A stretch of DNA of 64,000 nucleotides from Ascochyta rabiei (GCF_004011695.2 NC_082418.1:1467557-1531556); one strand, 5' to 3'. Positions 46,361-58,800 are shown, numbered from the stretch's first letter. Notes: generated by a model from the sequence alone, not told the origin. Numbers and translations: made by a program.

Positions 46361-47105
46361 GGTTCCGTATCACAGTTTGAAACAGTTCTAAAATAGATCT
46401 CCGCGAACCCCTTCCTTTGTTGCTACTGTAAAGCCGTACAGGTTTGCATAAAATGCGCATCTCAAGAAGATTTTTTAGACTCCTCGCTACATGGAGAAAG
46501 TGCAAACCTATTAATTGTTTAGACGAGCGCATATGTGTTTTCGCCGTCATCGCGTGTATGTCTCCATCTTACTCAGTTTCACACAATCTACGAGACTGTT
46601 ATACCTCTAGTTTCCCACCACAATTGCAGGTCCAAGTTCACAACTATCCTTCCTGTTGACATGAGCTTGATACGTGGCAGAGCGACACTAGTGACATGGG
46701 GATCTGGCTTGGAAAGCCCGTCGGAGCAGGAGATAAAGACAGGCTTCATGTGGGACTCTTAGACCTTGGGATTATTATCATATATGAAGTTGGTCAACTT
46801 TATGTTTTTTTACATGATAGATGCGACTGTGCGTACCTACTGCATTCTGTGCCTAGGAAGTCTTTAATAAGCCATCACCGAACACGGAATTGGCACAATA
46901 GGAGGAGCTGCAATATGGACAAATAAAAGGTCCTCTACTTATGTTTTTATTATATTGCATCAAGAGTGCTGTATATGAAGATGATAATTCTAGCGTTCCA
47001 CTTTCCTCTCCTTTAGATATGTATCCCAACCATTGGCCCTGACATAACCTGTCTAATACTCTACATCCCCTTCCGCAAAGCTTTACAAGTCTCCAATCAA
47101 GACAT
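46361..47105. other. Single-copy-looking intergenic DNA
   Basis: Balanced composition, no RIP signature. Short frames on both strands overlap each other and show no family motif. The minus frame 47218-46853 only overlaps the downstream end of the secreted-protein gene. I see nothing else. Confidence 0.5.
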
Positions 47106-47644
47106 TTACGCAACACCAGTAGTAGCCTGAAAAGTGATGTTGTGAGCGGATCCACCCTTGCCGCGAATAGGATCGAGCTTAGTAGTGAAGGGCTGCGAGG
47201 TACCCATAACAGTAACATTAGTACCGCTAAGCTCTACAGTCTGAGTAAGGGTCAAAGAAGAATCTAATAACATATCTCGTTAGCAACCGATAGCACAACA
47301 ACCACATACTCCACGCTCAACGACATAAGAGAAATTTGGGATGAGAATTACGTACCAGTGGTGTTGTACACGTAGCTGAAAGACGCAGGAGTGCAGGTCA
47401 GGGTCGTAGGATCGTTTCCGGAGAAAACCTTTCCATCGCTCACTGTCTGCAAGAGACAGTCGACAGCAATGTTGTCCTTAAGCTCCGCGTTGGCGTATAC
47501 GCCGTAGACGTGCTCAGAGTGCGACCTGTCGGCTCCGCCGCTCTGGACGTAGGATACGTTCCAGCCGCCGAGGTCGGAGCGCGGGAGTACGGTGGCGCTG
47601 GCGGAGGCGGCTATGGCAGCGATGGTGGCGATGGTGAAGCGCAT
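47106..47644 (-). CDS. Small secreted protein, two exons, 148 aa
   Basis: Exon 1 is 47644-47356 and exon 2 is 47263-47106; the 92-bp intron has GTACGT at 47355 and TTATTAG at 47264. Splicing restores one frame of 447 bases including TAA. Residues 1-18 are a clear signal peptide (MRFTIATIAAIAASASA), then LPRSDLGGWNVSYVQ. There are two Cys (VDC and LTC) that could form one disulfide, and N-glycosylation sites (NVS, NTT, NVT, NIT). The second half, with SYVYNTTDSS and LTQTVELSGTNVTV, looks beta-rich. The layout recalls the Alt a 1-like (AA1-like) secreted family of Dothideomycetes, but I am not certain of that. The frame has no stops or RIP look. Its upstream region is dominated by a MITE. Probably apoplastic; role unknown. 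Confidence 0.8.
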
Positions 47645-47768
47645 GGTGATTTTTTGTTGTTGAGGTGGGTGGCTTGTTGGTGTGTGGGAGTGTGGGGGTA
47701 ACGACTGTGCTTGATCAACGGAAAGCTTGAGTAATGTCTATCAGAAAGCAGAGAAGTAACCTCTTATA

Positions 47769-48045
47769 TACTATGGTAGCTGGCATAAGTAGTGTAGGTG
47801 GGTCCGGCATAACTAGGGTGTCATCCGAATGACCCGGAATGGCCCTACTGACTAGATTACACCGAATCCCCCCTATTTTAGTATATAATACAGTGTAAAC
47901 CTGTCTTTAACTACATCAACGTGTCATAGATGCCCATGGTGGGTACACAAAGTACTGAGTAATCAATTCAATTCACCTGAAAAATACAGCCGAACACCCC
48001 TGTCGTGCTTCCCCACCTACACTACTTATGCCAGCTACCATAGTA
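47769..48045. mobile_element. MITE with perfect terminal inverted repeats, TA target site
   Basis: Counting the TA sites, the ends TATACTATGGTAGCTGG... (47767-47802) and the reverse complement (48012-48047) match in all 36 positions. The 277-bp element has no ORF. It begins 125 bp upstream of the secreted-protein start codon, where TTATATACTATGG also forms the only TATA-like sequence. TA flanks suggest mobilisation by a Tc1/mariner-pogo type transposase, though its ends differ from pogo1-4 here. It shows little RIP. Confidence 0.88.
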
Positions 48046-48047
48046 TA

Positions 48048-50050
48048 ACCAGACAACACTATTCCTCGTATCCGACGTTAGTGATGACATGAGGGTCGAC
48101 ATGGTATAACGCAGGAGGCGTGTTTATTTTTAGGAACGGCATTATATAACCTGTGGCGGGACGTGCACATCGTATTTCTCCCTACTAAAGATAGACACGA
48201 AGGAGGGGGAAATGTATAGGGTGACTTTCGTACAAACTTGTTGTTTTTCTTGCCCTGTCCCCCATATAGTCAAGTTGCGCAAGTTACAGCTGGAACTGTT
48301 CCAACATGCTACACAATCCTTTGTTTACTAGACCCCGACCCCAAAAAGGCTTGTTCTTAACTGCAAGAAGGGCAGCGTACATGATCGTGCGGATAGTTCC
48401 TTAGCACAGGAAGTTTAGACCGACGTCGTACAACGCAGCATGAAGGGCGGATCGCAAAAACTGCTGCCGCGGCTAATCGAAATTTTAGGGATGACGCTAT
48501 CTCAAGGGGGAAAGTATGGGAGCGAAGCCCGTTGCTGGGTACTGCATGTGCATGTGTGATGGGCGCGTTAGTATTAAGAATACTAAACACAACGCTATGC
48601 TAGACGTGGGCAGTGATAAATGTTGCTTTCTGGTGTGTATGGGTGGTGTGTATCTAGCTGACGGCGGCGTGCCCCTTCGTATCCAGAGTTTTGTTGCGCT
48701 ACGGACTAAGTTTCCTAGACTGACGTACGAGCTTCGATACTGGCAATGATTCCCAGACAACTTGCTGGCGGTGAGAAATTGCAGGAAGGTGCACAGGTAG
48801 GTTGCAGAATACCCACATTAACGACCCTCCCTAGCTAGGTGCTGGGACACACACTGCTGTGGCTTATGCAGGGGCAGCCCTTTCGCACTGCAACGGCAGC
48901 TGCGCAATCCTACAGGGACACAGATCCTATGCCGCGATGCCATCGGTTTTTGCACAGCACAGCACAGCACAGCAGAGTACAGTACATACAGTAGTGGCAG
49001 GTGACGGGGATTTCGTCGAAGAGCTTCTATGGAGCCCGTTCATGGTCGCCCCTTGCAGACCTAGTGGCGGACGGGGCTTTAAACATCCGACAAAATGCTG
49101 AGGCGCAAATAGCGTCTATGATCACAACACCCAAAACCAAGGCATTCTCCTGATACACGTTCTTCTGGCTATTTCCCACTTCCAGAAATTTGTGCGTGTG
49201 CCATCCACATGCAGAACGACGACACCTGTTCGCCTTCCTAGCTTGGAGATCTCAAGCTCATCAACCCCACTTGCCACTTACAGTAGTGGCGTCCGTCTTG
49301 GGGAACACGTTGCTGCTCAAGTCCAGGACAGGAAATGGGCATGAGATGTTAACATCTTCGCAAGCGGTTGTAACGCACCAGTCACCCAAAGCCTTGTCCG
49401 ATTCCTCTCCGACTCATCACCGACTCAGTGCCGTTACATCCGTGTCCACCCCACACCCCAGGCCAGCACTCTGATTCTTTCTAACTCTTATAAGGTATAA
49501 AAGGCACAAGGTTAACAGGCATAGATAGCTAGTTTTTAAGTATTCTTTTGTACAAGACCTATAGGAATAGAACAATTCTCTGTGTGAACTATCCCAGTGC
49601 TCCCATACACCTCGTAGCGGATGCCCACATCTATCAGAGACTTCTATCATCCTGCGTCGTTACAGCAGTGAGGATAGCTAGATACCAATAGTGCACAAGA
49701 CCCATAAACCCAAGACCTCCTACAATGTGAGCAGCTTGTTGATATGCTCTAAATTGGCCTTTGTTGTGTCGTGCCATACACAACAAGCTAGTAGTGGCAA
49801 TTAAGAATTACAGCATAATTAGGTAGAAGAAAGTTAAGGTGAAGAACATTTTGAGATCGTGAGGAGCGACGGCACCGTGGAAGCCGCGAAGGAGGAGAAA
49901 AGTCGTTGTACAAGGGCCGGGAAGCTACTAGAATCGAGCAGCGATAGGCCCTTTCATGATGCAGAAAAAGCGGGATATAAGCCCGGGCCACCCACCAAAA
50001 TCAGCAAGGCACAACCACAGTAAATAAAGCTCAATTGCAGCACAACTACG
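48048..50050. other. Intergenic, non-repetitive DNA
   Basis: Balanced base use. Many short overlapping frames (48357-48760, 48859-49101, 49190-49474 and others), none with a recognisable motif or a convincing splice pattern. A CACAG microsatellite with degenerate continuation (AGAGTACAGTACATACAGTAG) lies at about 48953-48992. Around 49480-49560 is an A/T-rich patch with TATAAAAGG. No gene can be supported. Confidence 0.5.
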
Positions 50051-50284
50051 TAGTATTAATAGCTAAAGTTTTGTTACACGTTCTTGTGTAAAATTCTAGT
50101 ATTTTATAAGGCGCTTTAGATAGCCTTAATAGTTTTATTAATGTTACGTAAGTCTAAACTTACCTATATCTAATAGAACTAAACTATTCTCTTACATTTT
50201 GACCTATATATCTAGGTCTCTATAATTAATAGGTCTAGAGACTTTATAAACTCTAAGATATAGTTCTAGCTATAAAGATGTATA
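50051..50284. other. RIP-like A/T-rich sequence
   Basis: TpA-rich DNA starts abruptly here and leads into pogo4. No motif recognised. Confidence 0.4.
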
Positions 50285-50286
50285 TA

Positions 50287-52149
50287 ACGTACTCTACAGG
50301 TAAGCAGATTAAACAGGTAAGTAGATTACTCTGCTAAGACCACACTAAACCTCCACTATACCACGCAATGCCTTAATAATAACATTAATCTACACCCTTA
50401 AGAGAAGCTGCAATATAGCTTACGCTCTAGGCAATTAAATAAGACGTAACACTTACTCTGTAACGCGCTGCAGCTATATATAACGCGCCTTACAGTATAT
50501 AATATGCTTAATATATAGAATAACCTATATAAGCTAATTATACGCTAGTTTAACAGATTATAGACTAGACTAAGGAGGACATAATTACTAAGTATATCCT
50601 TAAGCTAGATACACAAGGATTTGCCTCTTAGCTAGCTGCTGTAGCTAATATAGCTAATTCTTTGCGTGCTAAGCGTAATATAGGCTATATTAGCACAAAT
50701 TAGCCTAATATATTTATTAAGCGCTGCCCTAATCTTAAAGTAAAGTTGAATTACAAGTACAACTATAAGAGAGCCCTCTATAAGGATCTAGAGATTATAC
50801 AAGGCTAGTTTAGGCTTATAGCAAATATTAAAGCTAAGTATAGTATCTAGGATAATAACACATATAACTTTAATAAGACAGGCTTTAGAATAGGCTAGAT
50901 ATTAACAGGAGTAGTTGTTATAGGCTTAGAGCGTTAAGGACAGCTAAAGGTAGTGTAGCAGAGTAACTGTAAGTAGACAATAGTTATACAGGGCATTAAT
51001 AGCATAGGGTAGGCTATTCTACCCTTTATTATCTTTAAAGGCTGCAACTACCTCTCTACCTAGTATAAAGAAGACAATCTGCCCTATAATTAGGTTATTA
51101 GAGTCTCTAAGAATAGATAGACTACTAACAAGCTTAGTCTAGACTAGTTACAGCACTTTAATGCCTATACAAAGACGCGCACCTAAAGAGTACACTAGAT
51201 GCTCCTTATTAATAGCTACAAGAGCTATAACTCCCTTAACTTCTAATAATACTATAAGGAAGTAAAGATTATTATACTATGTATACCTCTACACTTATTA
51301 CACCTCTTATAGCTACTAGATATAGGCTGTTTTGCCCCTTTAAAGAAGGCGTATAGGCGCTAAGCTAAGGATCTTATATATAACTACATTACTTATATTA
51401 CTAAAACTAAGTTTCTACTATGCTTTATAGGCGCCTATAAGGAGATATTTACTTCTAGCAATATCTAAGAAGGCTTCTAAGGCGCTAGCATAGTCCCCTT
51501 TAACCTAGAACAGGTTATAATAGGTCTTAATGTCCGCCTACGTACCCTACTGCTACCTCCTGTAGAAGATACTCTCTAGTAGTCCTAAACCCTAAGTAAT
51601 ACGCTGCAATTAGGGTTGCAATTAACGCTAGTTTAAGAGACAATTTAAAGGCATATAAGCAGCTTACTAATTTTAATAGTTAAGGCCTTTAAAAAGCTTA
51701 CTAAAGGCGTAAATATTTTTGCGTATAAGCTAGTGTTAGCTAAAAAGGAGATTACTAGGCTTTAAACAGCAAATAAGGCTGCTATGCAACGCAAATTAAA
51801 TAAAAGAAAGCAGTTACAGGAGGAGGGGGTCCTAACAGCTAAGGAAGGCCTTTAATTAACTACTTTAACTAAGTTTAGGGTGTGTAGTAATAGTAAGAAG
51901 GTAAAGAAGCAAGTGCGCGCTAAAGGAGGGGAAGTAACCTAAAGACGCTGTACAAAGTGCTACAATGTTAGATATAACTTACGTACATGTAAGAAGGCTG
52001 TAGAAGATAATTCTAATTAACATAATGTCTTGCACTACTATATATAAGGCTAAAGTAGGCTGATGTAAGCTATAATAGAGTAGAGGTTTAGTGTGGTCTT
52101 AGTAGAGTAATCTGCTTACCTGTTTAATATGCTCACCTATAGAGTACGT
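50287..52149 (+). mobile_element. Pogo/Fot1-type transposon (pogo4), full length, heavily RIP-damaged
   Basis: The 1863-bp element has ends ACGTACTCTACAGGTAAGC and inverted GAGTACGT, flanked by TA (50285-50286, 52150-52151). It has the same length as pogo2, of which it looks like a more mutated copy in the other direction. The plus strand reads NSLRAKRNIGYIS, YNFNKTGFRIG, LLDIGCFAPLKKAYRR and a C-terminal RRCTKCYNVRYNLRTC, where the knuckle's GH is lost. Stops throughout. Confidence 0.87.
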
Positions 52150-52151
52150 TA

Positions 52152-52350
52152 GTTAAAATTCTTTTATAGTATATATAATAAGTTCTTATCTATATACAAT
52201 GTCTACCTACTACTATAGTAGAACAGCTCTGTCTATAATATAGATAAAATAATTCTAGTAAAGATCTTACTATTTATTTTACTACTACTATAAGTTGTCT
52301 TATTAGATATATACTATATAAAGTTATATTCTAGTATAATATACTCTATA
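52152..52350. other. A/T-rich RIP-like spacer
   Basis: Only TpA-rich sequence between pogo4 and pogo5; nothing recognised. Confidence 0.4.
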
Positions 52351-53178
52351 TATAAGTTGTCTAAATAGACAAGTTATCTACTTTTACTAAGTCTCTACTA
52401 AACTACTCTTTCTACACTAATACCTTCTTAACACTACTATTTAGACATATTAAAGAAAGCTTAGATATAGCTTATAATCTAGAATTTTAAACAAAACGTA
52501 ACTCTCTCTTAGTAATATACTATAGCTATCTATAGAGTTTCTTAAAAGACACTAAGTAACTAATATATAGAATAATCCCTACATACTAATTCTATAGCTA
52601 ACTTATAAAAGCTAAATAATAATAATGAAAAAATATTTATTAAATATATTTTTAAGCTATACTTGCAAGAATTTTCCTCTTAGCTTTTAGATATAGCTGC
52701 TATAGCTAATTCTTTACGCGCTAAGCGTAATCTAGACTCCATTAGCATACACTAGCCTAGCATGTTTGTTAAGTAATACCTAGAGCTTAAAGTTAAGTTT
52801 AATTATAAGTATAACTATAAAAGAGCTTTCTATAAGAATTCTAAGATTCTAGAGAGCTAGTTTAGTCTAGTAGCTAACGTTAAAGCTAAGTCTAGTTACT
52901 ATAGTATATAGAATAAAGATATATATAACTTTAACAAGATAGACTTTATAATAGGCTAGATCTTTCTAGAAGTAGTTGTTATAGCTTTAAAACAACAAGG
53001 TTAGCTAAAGACTATCTAACTAGATAACTAGAAGTAGACTATAGCTATAGTAAGTATTAATACTAAAGAATAGGCTATTCTAGTCTTTCTTATCTTTAAG
53101 ATTTACTACTACCTCTCTACCTAGTATAAAGAAGAGAATCTACTTTAAAACTAGATTATTAAAGTCTCTAATAATAGC
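52351..53178 (+). mobile_element. Pogo-type transposon (pogo5), truncated at the 3' side
   Basis: The left end contains two degenerate AAGTTGTCTA / AAGTTATCTA subterminal repeats followed by TTTTACTAAGTCTCTACTAAAC, as in the other pogo copies. The plus strand then gives NSLRAKRNLDSIS, YNFNKIDFIIG and related transposase pieces and stops abruptly at 53178, with unrelated DNA after it. The domain order matches pogo4 up to about its middle. Confidence 0.7.
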
Positions 53179-53180
53179 TA

Positions 53181-53894
53181 AACTACTAATGTAGTGGAAG
53201 GTTATGCTTGATGCAAAGTGTAGTGTATTGTTGATCGTCCCCAACGAGCCCAATGGCTCATTGAGTCTATCTCGTCACGTGCTAGCTTTGCTACCTTTTC
53301 CGAGCCCTAATGAACCATTGAGATGTAAGCCTATTGGAGGGGATTAGGTGCTTTTCTGTGTCGTACTTACTAGATTTCGGCAGCCAACTGGGTTGGGTAT
53401 AGCGGGTCGCTCACCCCTAACTAGCTCTGGTGGGACTTTAGACAAGACAAAAAATAAGGTTTACAGCAGAGGGGTTTAGGTTAATTAAAGTACAGTAAAT
53501 CTGGCATATTAGCAATTGTCTTTTTTTCTTAGATTTGTTAGCAAACACATATATAATATAGACCCTAATTAACACCTCCCAGTGATTATACGAACAAAGA
53601 CAGTGTATTTGTTCGCTTTGCCTATGTAAATTTTAGCGTGAGCACAGACACTCGACTGTATTTGTTCGCTTTTTCAGCGTGAATTTGTTCGCTGTTCCTG
53701 AAGTCAAATATTGCTGCAACGATTGCGGAACGTGTACAAAGTGCGTCCCAATTGTATGTTGAATTTCTAGAAGAATCGAGCATACAGTACGTGAGTGGAA
53801 TATAGTAGATGTTTCAATATTGATGTTTGCAATGTTATAGGGCAGTATCGATAAGGTATGTAGCACAATGTTCAGAGTTAAGCGCAGGTAACAT
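53181..53894. other. Intergenic with repeated TTTGTTCGCT words
   Basis: No gene. TTTGTTCGCT occurs three times between 53605 and 53700 (near 53609, 53661 and 53686), two of them near TTTAGCGTGA or TTCAGCGTGA, and CAGTGATTATACGAACAAAGACAGTG lies at about 53581-53606. These look like the subterminal repeats of a DNA transposon end; no partner end was found. Confidence 0.45.
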
Positions 53895-55727
53895 CTACTC
53901 TACAGGATGGAACAATTCAAGCAAAGTTAGCTGACGCAACCGCAGAGCTGGCATAGGACTCTTCAGCGAAGCATGACTTTGCTCTCTAGTGCTGTCGTCA
54001 ACGCTGTTGTCAGTTTCGTCGTCTTCGCTGTCTTGAATCTCTTCCACCTCGTAGATGGTTGCTGGCGCCTCCGCCTCAATGCTCAGCGTTTTCTTCTCGT
54101 TGATGGGCCCGCCAGCAATTCCCTCTGGCCCTAACCAGTTCTTAAGTGCCTTGCTAGCTGCACAAATGTCTAGACACTCCTTCTTAAGTAGCTCAATCCA
54201 GACATGCAGCTGGCCTATACAGAGGGTGCGTTCTATCTAGCGATTTACAATCTCGTCGTGTGGTATCAGGGTCAGAATGCCCCAGCCTAGCTCCTGACTA
54301 ATGGAGTACCAGCGCATGGCTTGGCCTAACCGTCGTCTAAACACCTGCTTGTCCTTCTCAGTAGCGTTAGGACTAACTAACTCTACTAGCGCTGCAACTG
54401 CCTCTGTGCGGATCTGTCCCTTTCCGTATCAATTTTGCGTCCTGTCGTTGCTAGATACAAAGTTGTTATGCCAGATCTGCGCTATCTTGTTAGAGTATGC
54501 TTGACCTAGGAGAGCTGACGCCCATCGAGACTCGATATAGACAGCTGCTAGCTCTGCTTCGTAACATGTGCACATGTTCCAGGCAAAGCAGAAATCCCTG
54601 TCAGCATTATTGCGCACACTCAGCAGCTGCAAGCGCTTAGCTCCCGCACCGGTCCTGCTCTGGCTGCCAGCGAGCTCGCCGCCACCTCTGAAGGGTGAGC
54701 CACGTTCTCGCTAAGCCTGCAGGAACTGGGCAGCGTGGTACCGAGAGGACTGGTTTCTAAGCACGCGCACTTTCTCTAGAAGGGTGCAGGCCGTAAGGTA
54801 GGGAGTTTGGGTGGAGCTGTAGAAGTCCGTGTCATCAGAGACCGGCTGCTTAATGATCCAGGCGACGACAGACTCGTCCTTTTGCACAATAGAGGTGTAG
54901 GCAGCCTGCTCTGGAAGAGGAGCCTTGTTGCCAGGTGCTACCAGACCAAGGGCAAGCCGCTTCTTCGCACGCGAAGTGGCGAGTGTCCTGCTGCGTTTTT
55001 GCTCCGCACGGCGGTTGTTGTTAGAGATGGTAGTGATGTGCAGAGGGGAGTCTTTTAGCTGCTTATCTGGTTCGCTAGGCTGTGACAGCTAAGGGCTGGC
55101 TGGATGTGTCTTATTGGTAGTTGTTCGAGCGCGCTTTGGTGTAGGGGCCGGCGCAGATAGGTGTGGCCGCTTCTTTTGTTACGGGGGTGGAGCGGAGGCC
55201 TGTTGTGAAGGGGAAGCAAAGGGCTTCTGCGCAGACGGCGGCTCTTCCATCCCGTCCTCCGCAAGCGACTCGGCCGCGCAGACCAGACGATCCCAGATAT
55301 TGTCAGGCAGGACGTCGTCGGCGAGCGTCTCGCGCAGAAGCCAGATCGCTGACAAGACGGAGTAGGCAATGAAGACGGGCTTGCAGACGCTGGCATCGTC
55401 ACGGGTGGGGATCAGCCATCCTGCGCTGTGCGGACGAGCACCTGGATCACGCTGCGAGCGTAAGATAGTCGCTCGGCAGAAGAAGAGCTTCTTGTAGTCC
55501 TCATTCGGCGGCTCGTACGCGTAGTTGCGAACGAAGTCAGCTTCGCTGGCCAGAGGAAAGCTCCAACGACCGCCATCAAACCGCTCTGCGGCGCTGTCTA
55601 ATGCTGCCAACCAGTGCATTATCGACTTGTGTACTGCAAATGAGGTTGCAAGCAGAAGTTTGGACGAAGGTTGTGCGGAAAGGGGGTTAGGTGTTGTTGA
55701 GGTTCTGACGCGGTCACACCGCGGCAC
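53895..55727 (-). pseudogene. 610-codon protein of unknown family, divergent partner of the telomeric helicase, in-frame stops only
   Basis: One minus frame is continuous over 1833 bases to TAG at 53895-53897, broken only by stops at 55179 (TAA), 55089 (TAG), 54711 (TAG), 54429 (TGA) and 54237 (TAG); most fit CAA or CAG to TAA or TAG. The frame opens at 55733 and the first ATG is at 55619, so the true start or a 5' exon is uncertain. Visible parts: an N-terminal globular part (MHWLAALDSAAERFDGG, IWDRLVCAAESLAEDG), a Pro/Lys/Arg stretch with PKRAR and KKRLAL (possible nuclear signals), a central RRRLGQAMRWYSISQELGWG, and an acidic tail (EEIQDSEDDETD). No catalytic motif recognised. It is head-to-head with the helicase frame, about 125 bp apart. 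Confidence 0.65.
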
Positions 55728-55853
55728 CGAAAGTCAGGCCGCACACGGATGTACCACGACGCCCTCACCAACCAGCATTAGCAGAGCTGGGAGCGCAATT
55801 AAACCAAAAGCAAGATCGATACACAGTCTGTCGATCAATATGCCAGGGGATAG

Positions 55854-58800
55854 CAAACACTAGGCCAACGGACGTGTTGCATAGCGCCCACTTGTGTCCC
55901 TTCTGCTCCTTACACTATAGAACTATTTGCGCAGCTGTTTAAACACCAGCCTGAACTTCAAGTCGTAGTTTGTAAACCATGTGCCACTGCTATTCCACCA
56001 GCGCAGATCGTTACGCACCTCAAAGAGCGCCATCCCAAGGTCACAGTCGCTACGCGCAAGAGCCTGGCGGCAGCTGTACGCGCGCTACCAAACCTTGCGT
56101 AGAGTCCAGGAGACGTGCGTGTACCAAGGCCGGCTAAGGAGCCCATCTTTGGTCTGAAAAGCCGAGAAGACGGGCTGGTATGCTTGTCGGAGCGTTGTTG
56201 GTATACCTGCATCTCGCTGCAGGGCATGCAGAAACATTGCAAGGATGAGCATGGCTGGGTGAACAAACAAAAGCGAGGGGGAGATATAAGGCAAAAGAGC
56301 AAGCACTCGCGCAACCAAGTATGGCGAGACAGCCAATCCTGCCAGCGCTTGTTTAGAGCTGTTGGCTGGCCGGCGTATGTTGCAGTCGAGACGAGCGTTG
56401 GAGCTGCGACTCTAGCAGACATCTCCCAGAGAGTGAAGGCAGATCGCCAGCATCAGCGAGAAGAGCGTAAGGCAGCAGCAGCGCAGGATAAGATTAAAGA
56501 GGGCATCCGTTCGCAGGCTGATCCGTGGCTAGAGCTCACAGAATGGGTCCCGCACCTACAAGGTATCCCAAGGGCGGCACTTCTGCGCGCTAAACAGCTA
56601 GCTGGTGGGGAGGTAGACGCGCGTGGGAAGGAAGAAGTAGCGTTTAACGACACGGGCTTACGCGATGTTTGCAAAGCTATAGAGCGGCTGATACAAAAAG
56701 CGTTCAATAGCAGCCAAGCTGAGGTTGTCGGCAGACTCGCACTGGAGATTATCGAGCGACGTGAGGCAGGCGCAGAATCGAACGAGCGGCCCTTCTACGC
56801 TAGGCATTGAGTCGGTACGATCAAGAAGTACAGCCAGAAGCTGGTAAGCATCCTCTGCTACCTGTGGCGCACATATGACCAGGTCGAGCGGCCGCCATAC
56901 AAACTTACCAGCACGCAAGACGCCCTCTTGGTGTCACTCCAGCAAATAGCCCGCTCAGACAACGCTGCGAAGAAAGAGAAACTAGAAGAGCGATGCCTGC
57001 GCTTTTGGATCGCCTTGCTCAACCACAGCCTGACTGGCGACGAGCACGAGAGCGCACTGCTGAGCGGAGTGGCTGTCCTCGGCCTCAAGCCTGATCACCA
57101 TGGCGGTGGGTGGGTTCCGGCGCACGAGTTCTCGCCAACGCTGTCTGCTTTAATCACTACCTCGAAAGCGCTTGTAGTGCATCATGCCCGCTGCCAGCGA
57201 GATAAAGCGCTTCAGAAAGACCCTTGTACAGCACCTACTGCGTATGAGCTAGTTAAAGACATGTCTGAACAGTTTATGACGCTGTCCGACTTTAAAGGCA
57301 CACCTAGTCCTATGAATCGAATGCTCCGCTTGCGTACGCTAGCTAGAACACAGGCAAAGCGACGTAATACTCCCGGTATCGTGTCGTGGGATGGAGATCG
57401 GCTTCTCATTGACAAGCAGAGCTTTTCGCTAGCCGATCTCCGGTCGATAGTGAAGGGACTCTGCGAGACAGTGCGGTTGCAGCTATTTAAGGACGTCCTA
57501 CTCTTGGATCTAGACGAAAGGGGTTGCGTGCGACCCGGGACCACCCCGCTTCCAGAGGTGTCCGTGGACAAACTCGTCGATCAGCCAGCCGAGCTGGCTA
57601 CGGGCTGGAGCTTTCTGAAGCACCCCGACAACCAGCTAGATAGATAGCAAGACTGGCTTCTAGACCGGGTGTTGGACGAGGCTCCGCTAAGGGAGAGATT
57701 CATTCGTGGGATAGATAGCACACAACGGCCGGAACGGACGCTATGGCGCAATGACGCTGTAGCTAGGTACATGAAAGGAGTGCGTTAGTTTAAAGAAGGC
57801 CTCTTCACGCTTGTTCACATGTCTGGCGGCGGGCCTGGTCGCGGGACAGAGATTACCTCGATACAGTGCGAGAACAGTGCAGACGGGGTAGGGTATCAGG
57901 GGGTGTTTGTAGAGGGTGGCCTGGTATCCTTCACCACTACGTACCACAAGGGGTATAGCTTTAGCAAGCGTGTTAAGACGATCCACCGCTATGTTCCCTG
58001 GGAGGTGGGTGAGCTGGTGGTGTACTTCCTTGGGCTCGGTCGACCGTTTATAGATGATCTCCAGATGCTGCACAATGGCGTTGCCCGCCCTACCGCTTTC
58101 ATCTGGGAGCCAGAGCCGGAGGAGCAGTGGGGCGACGAGAGCGATAGCGAAGAGAGCGACGACGGAGACGAGTACGGCGAAGCCGACCGTAAGAAGGCAC
58201 GATCCGCTAACCCAGACGGGTACTGGGGCACCAATCGCATACGCCGTGTCCTGCGCAAGCAGACCTTTCAGTACATGAACACCGCTCTCGGCACCCGCGC
58301 CTGGCGGCATGCCTACCCAGCCATCCACCGAGAGCTGGCAAGAGATGGACAAGCACGCGACTGGTTGGAAGTGCTCTACTAGAACAAAGCGCCGGCGAAG
58401 AGCAACGCGCAAGCGTTGCAGTCCGGCCACAGCCTTAAAACAGAGGAGGGCAACTACGGCCGCTCCATAATGGAGTCTCCCTTTCAGACCATGGCTAAGC
58501 AGGAGGAGTTCCGGCGGGTGAGCATGGACTGGCATCGCGTGCTGGAGTTTGCATCCGCCTGGGAGGACGGCCGCATGCACCCCGGTGTTTGCGCAGAGAT
58601 GGTAGCGCAGCAAGAGAAGCAGGCGCTCCAGCGCTGGTCGTCGCTCGCGATGGTGGACCTCAAGGCAGAGTTCAGGCGACTCGCTGGACGGCCGGACGCC
58701 GAGTATCGTGGCAAGCAAGAAGAAAGCCTCAAGGCTGTGATGCAGCGACGGCTGCGCGTGCTAGTTGTTATGGCTACCGGCACCGGCAAGAGTATGCTGT

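Noticed and set aside
46853..47218. 121-codon minus frame overlapping the secreted-protein gene
   Set aside because: It reads exon 2 and downstream DNA in another frame; the spliced model explains exon 2 better.
48048..50050. Possible genes in the 2-kb region after the MITE
   Set aside because: All frames are under 100 codons, overlap on both strands and lack signal peptides, domains or believable intron pairs.
55114..55863. Plus-strand frames of 69-112 codons opposite the unknown gene
   Set aside because: They overlap the continuous 610-codon minus frame and carry no motif.
57741..58718. 325-codon minus-strand frame opposite the helicase
   Set aside because: It lies antisense to recognisable recombinase-like and helicase sequence; its length reflects GC-rich third positions.
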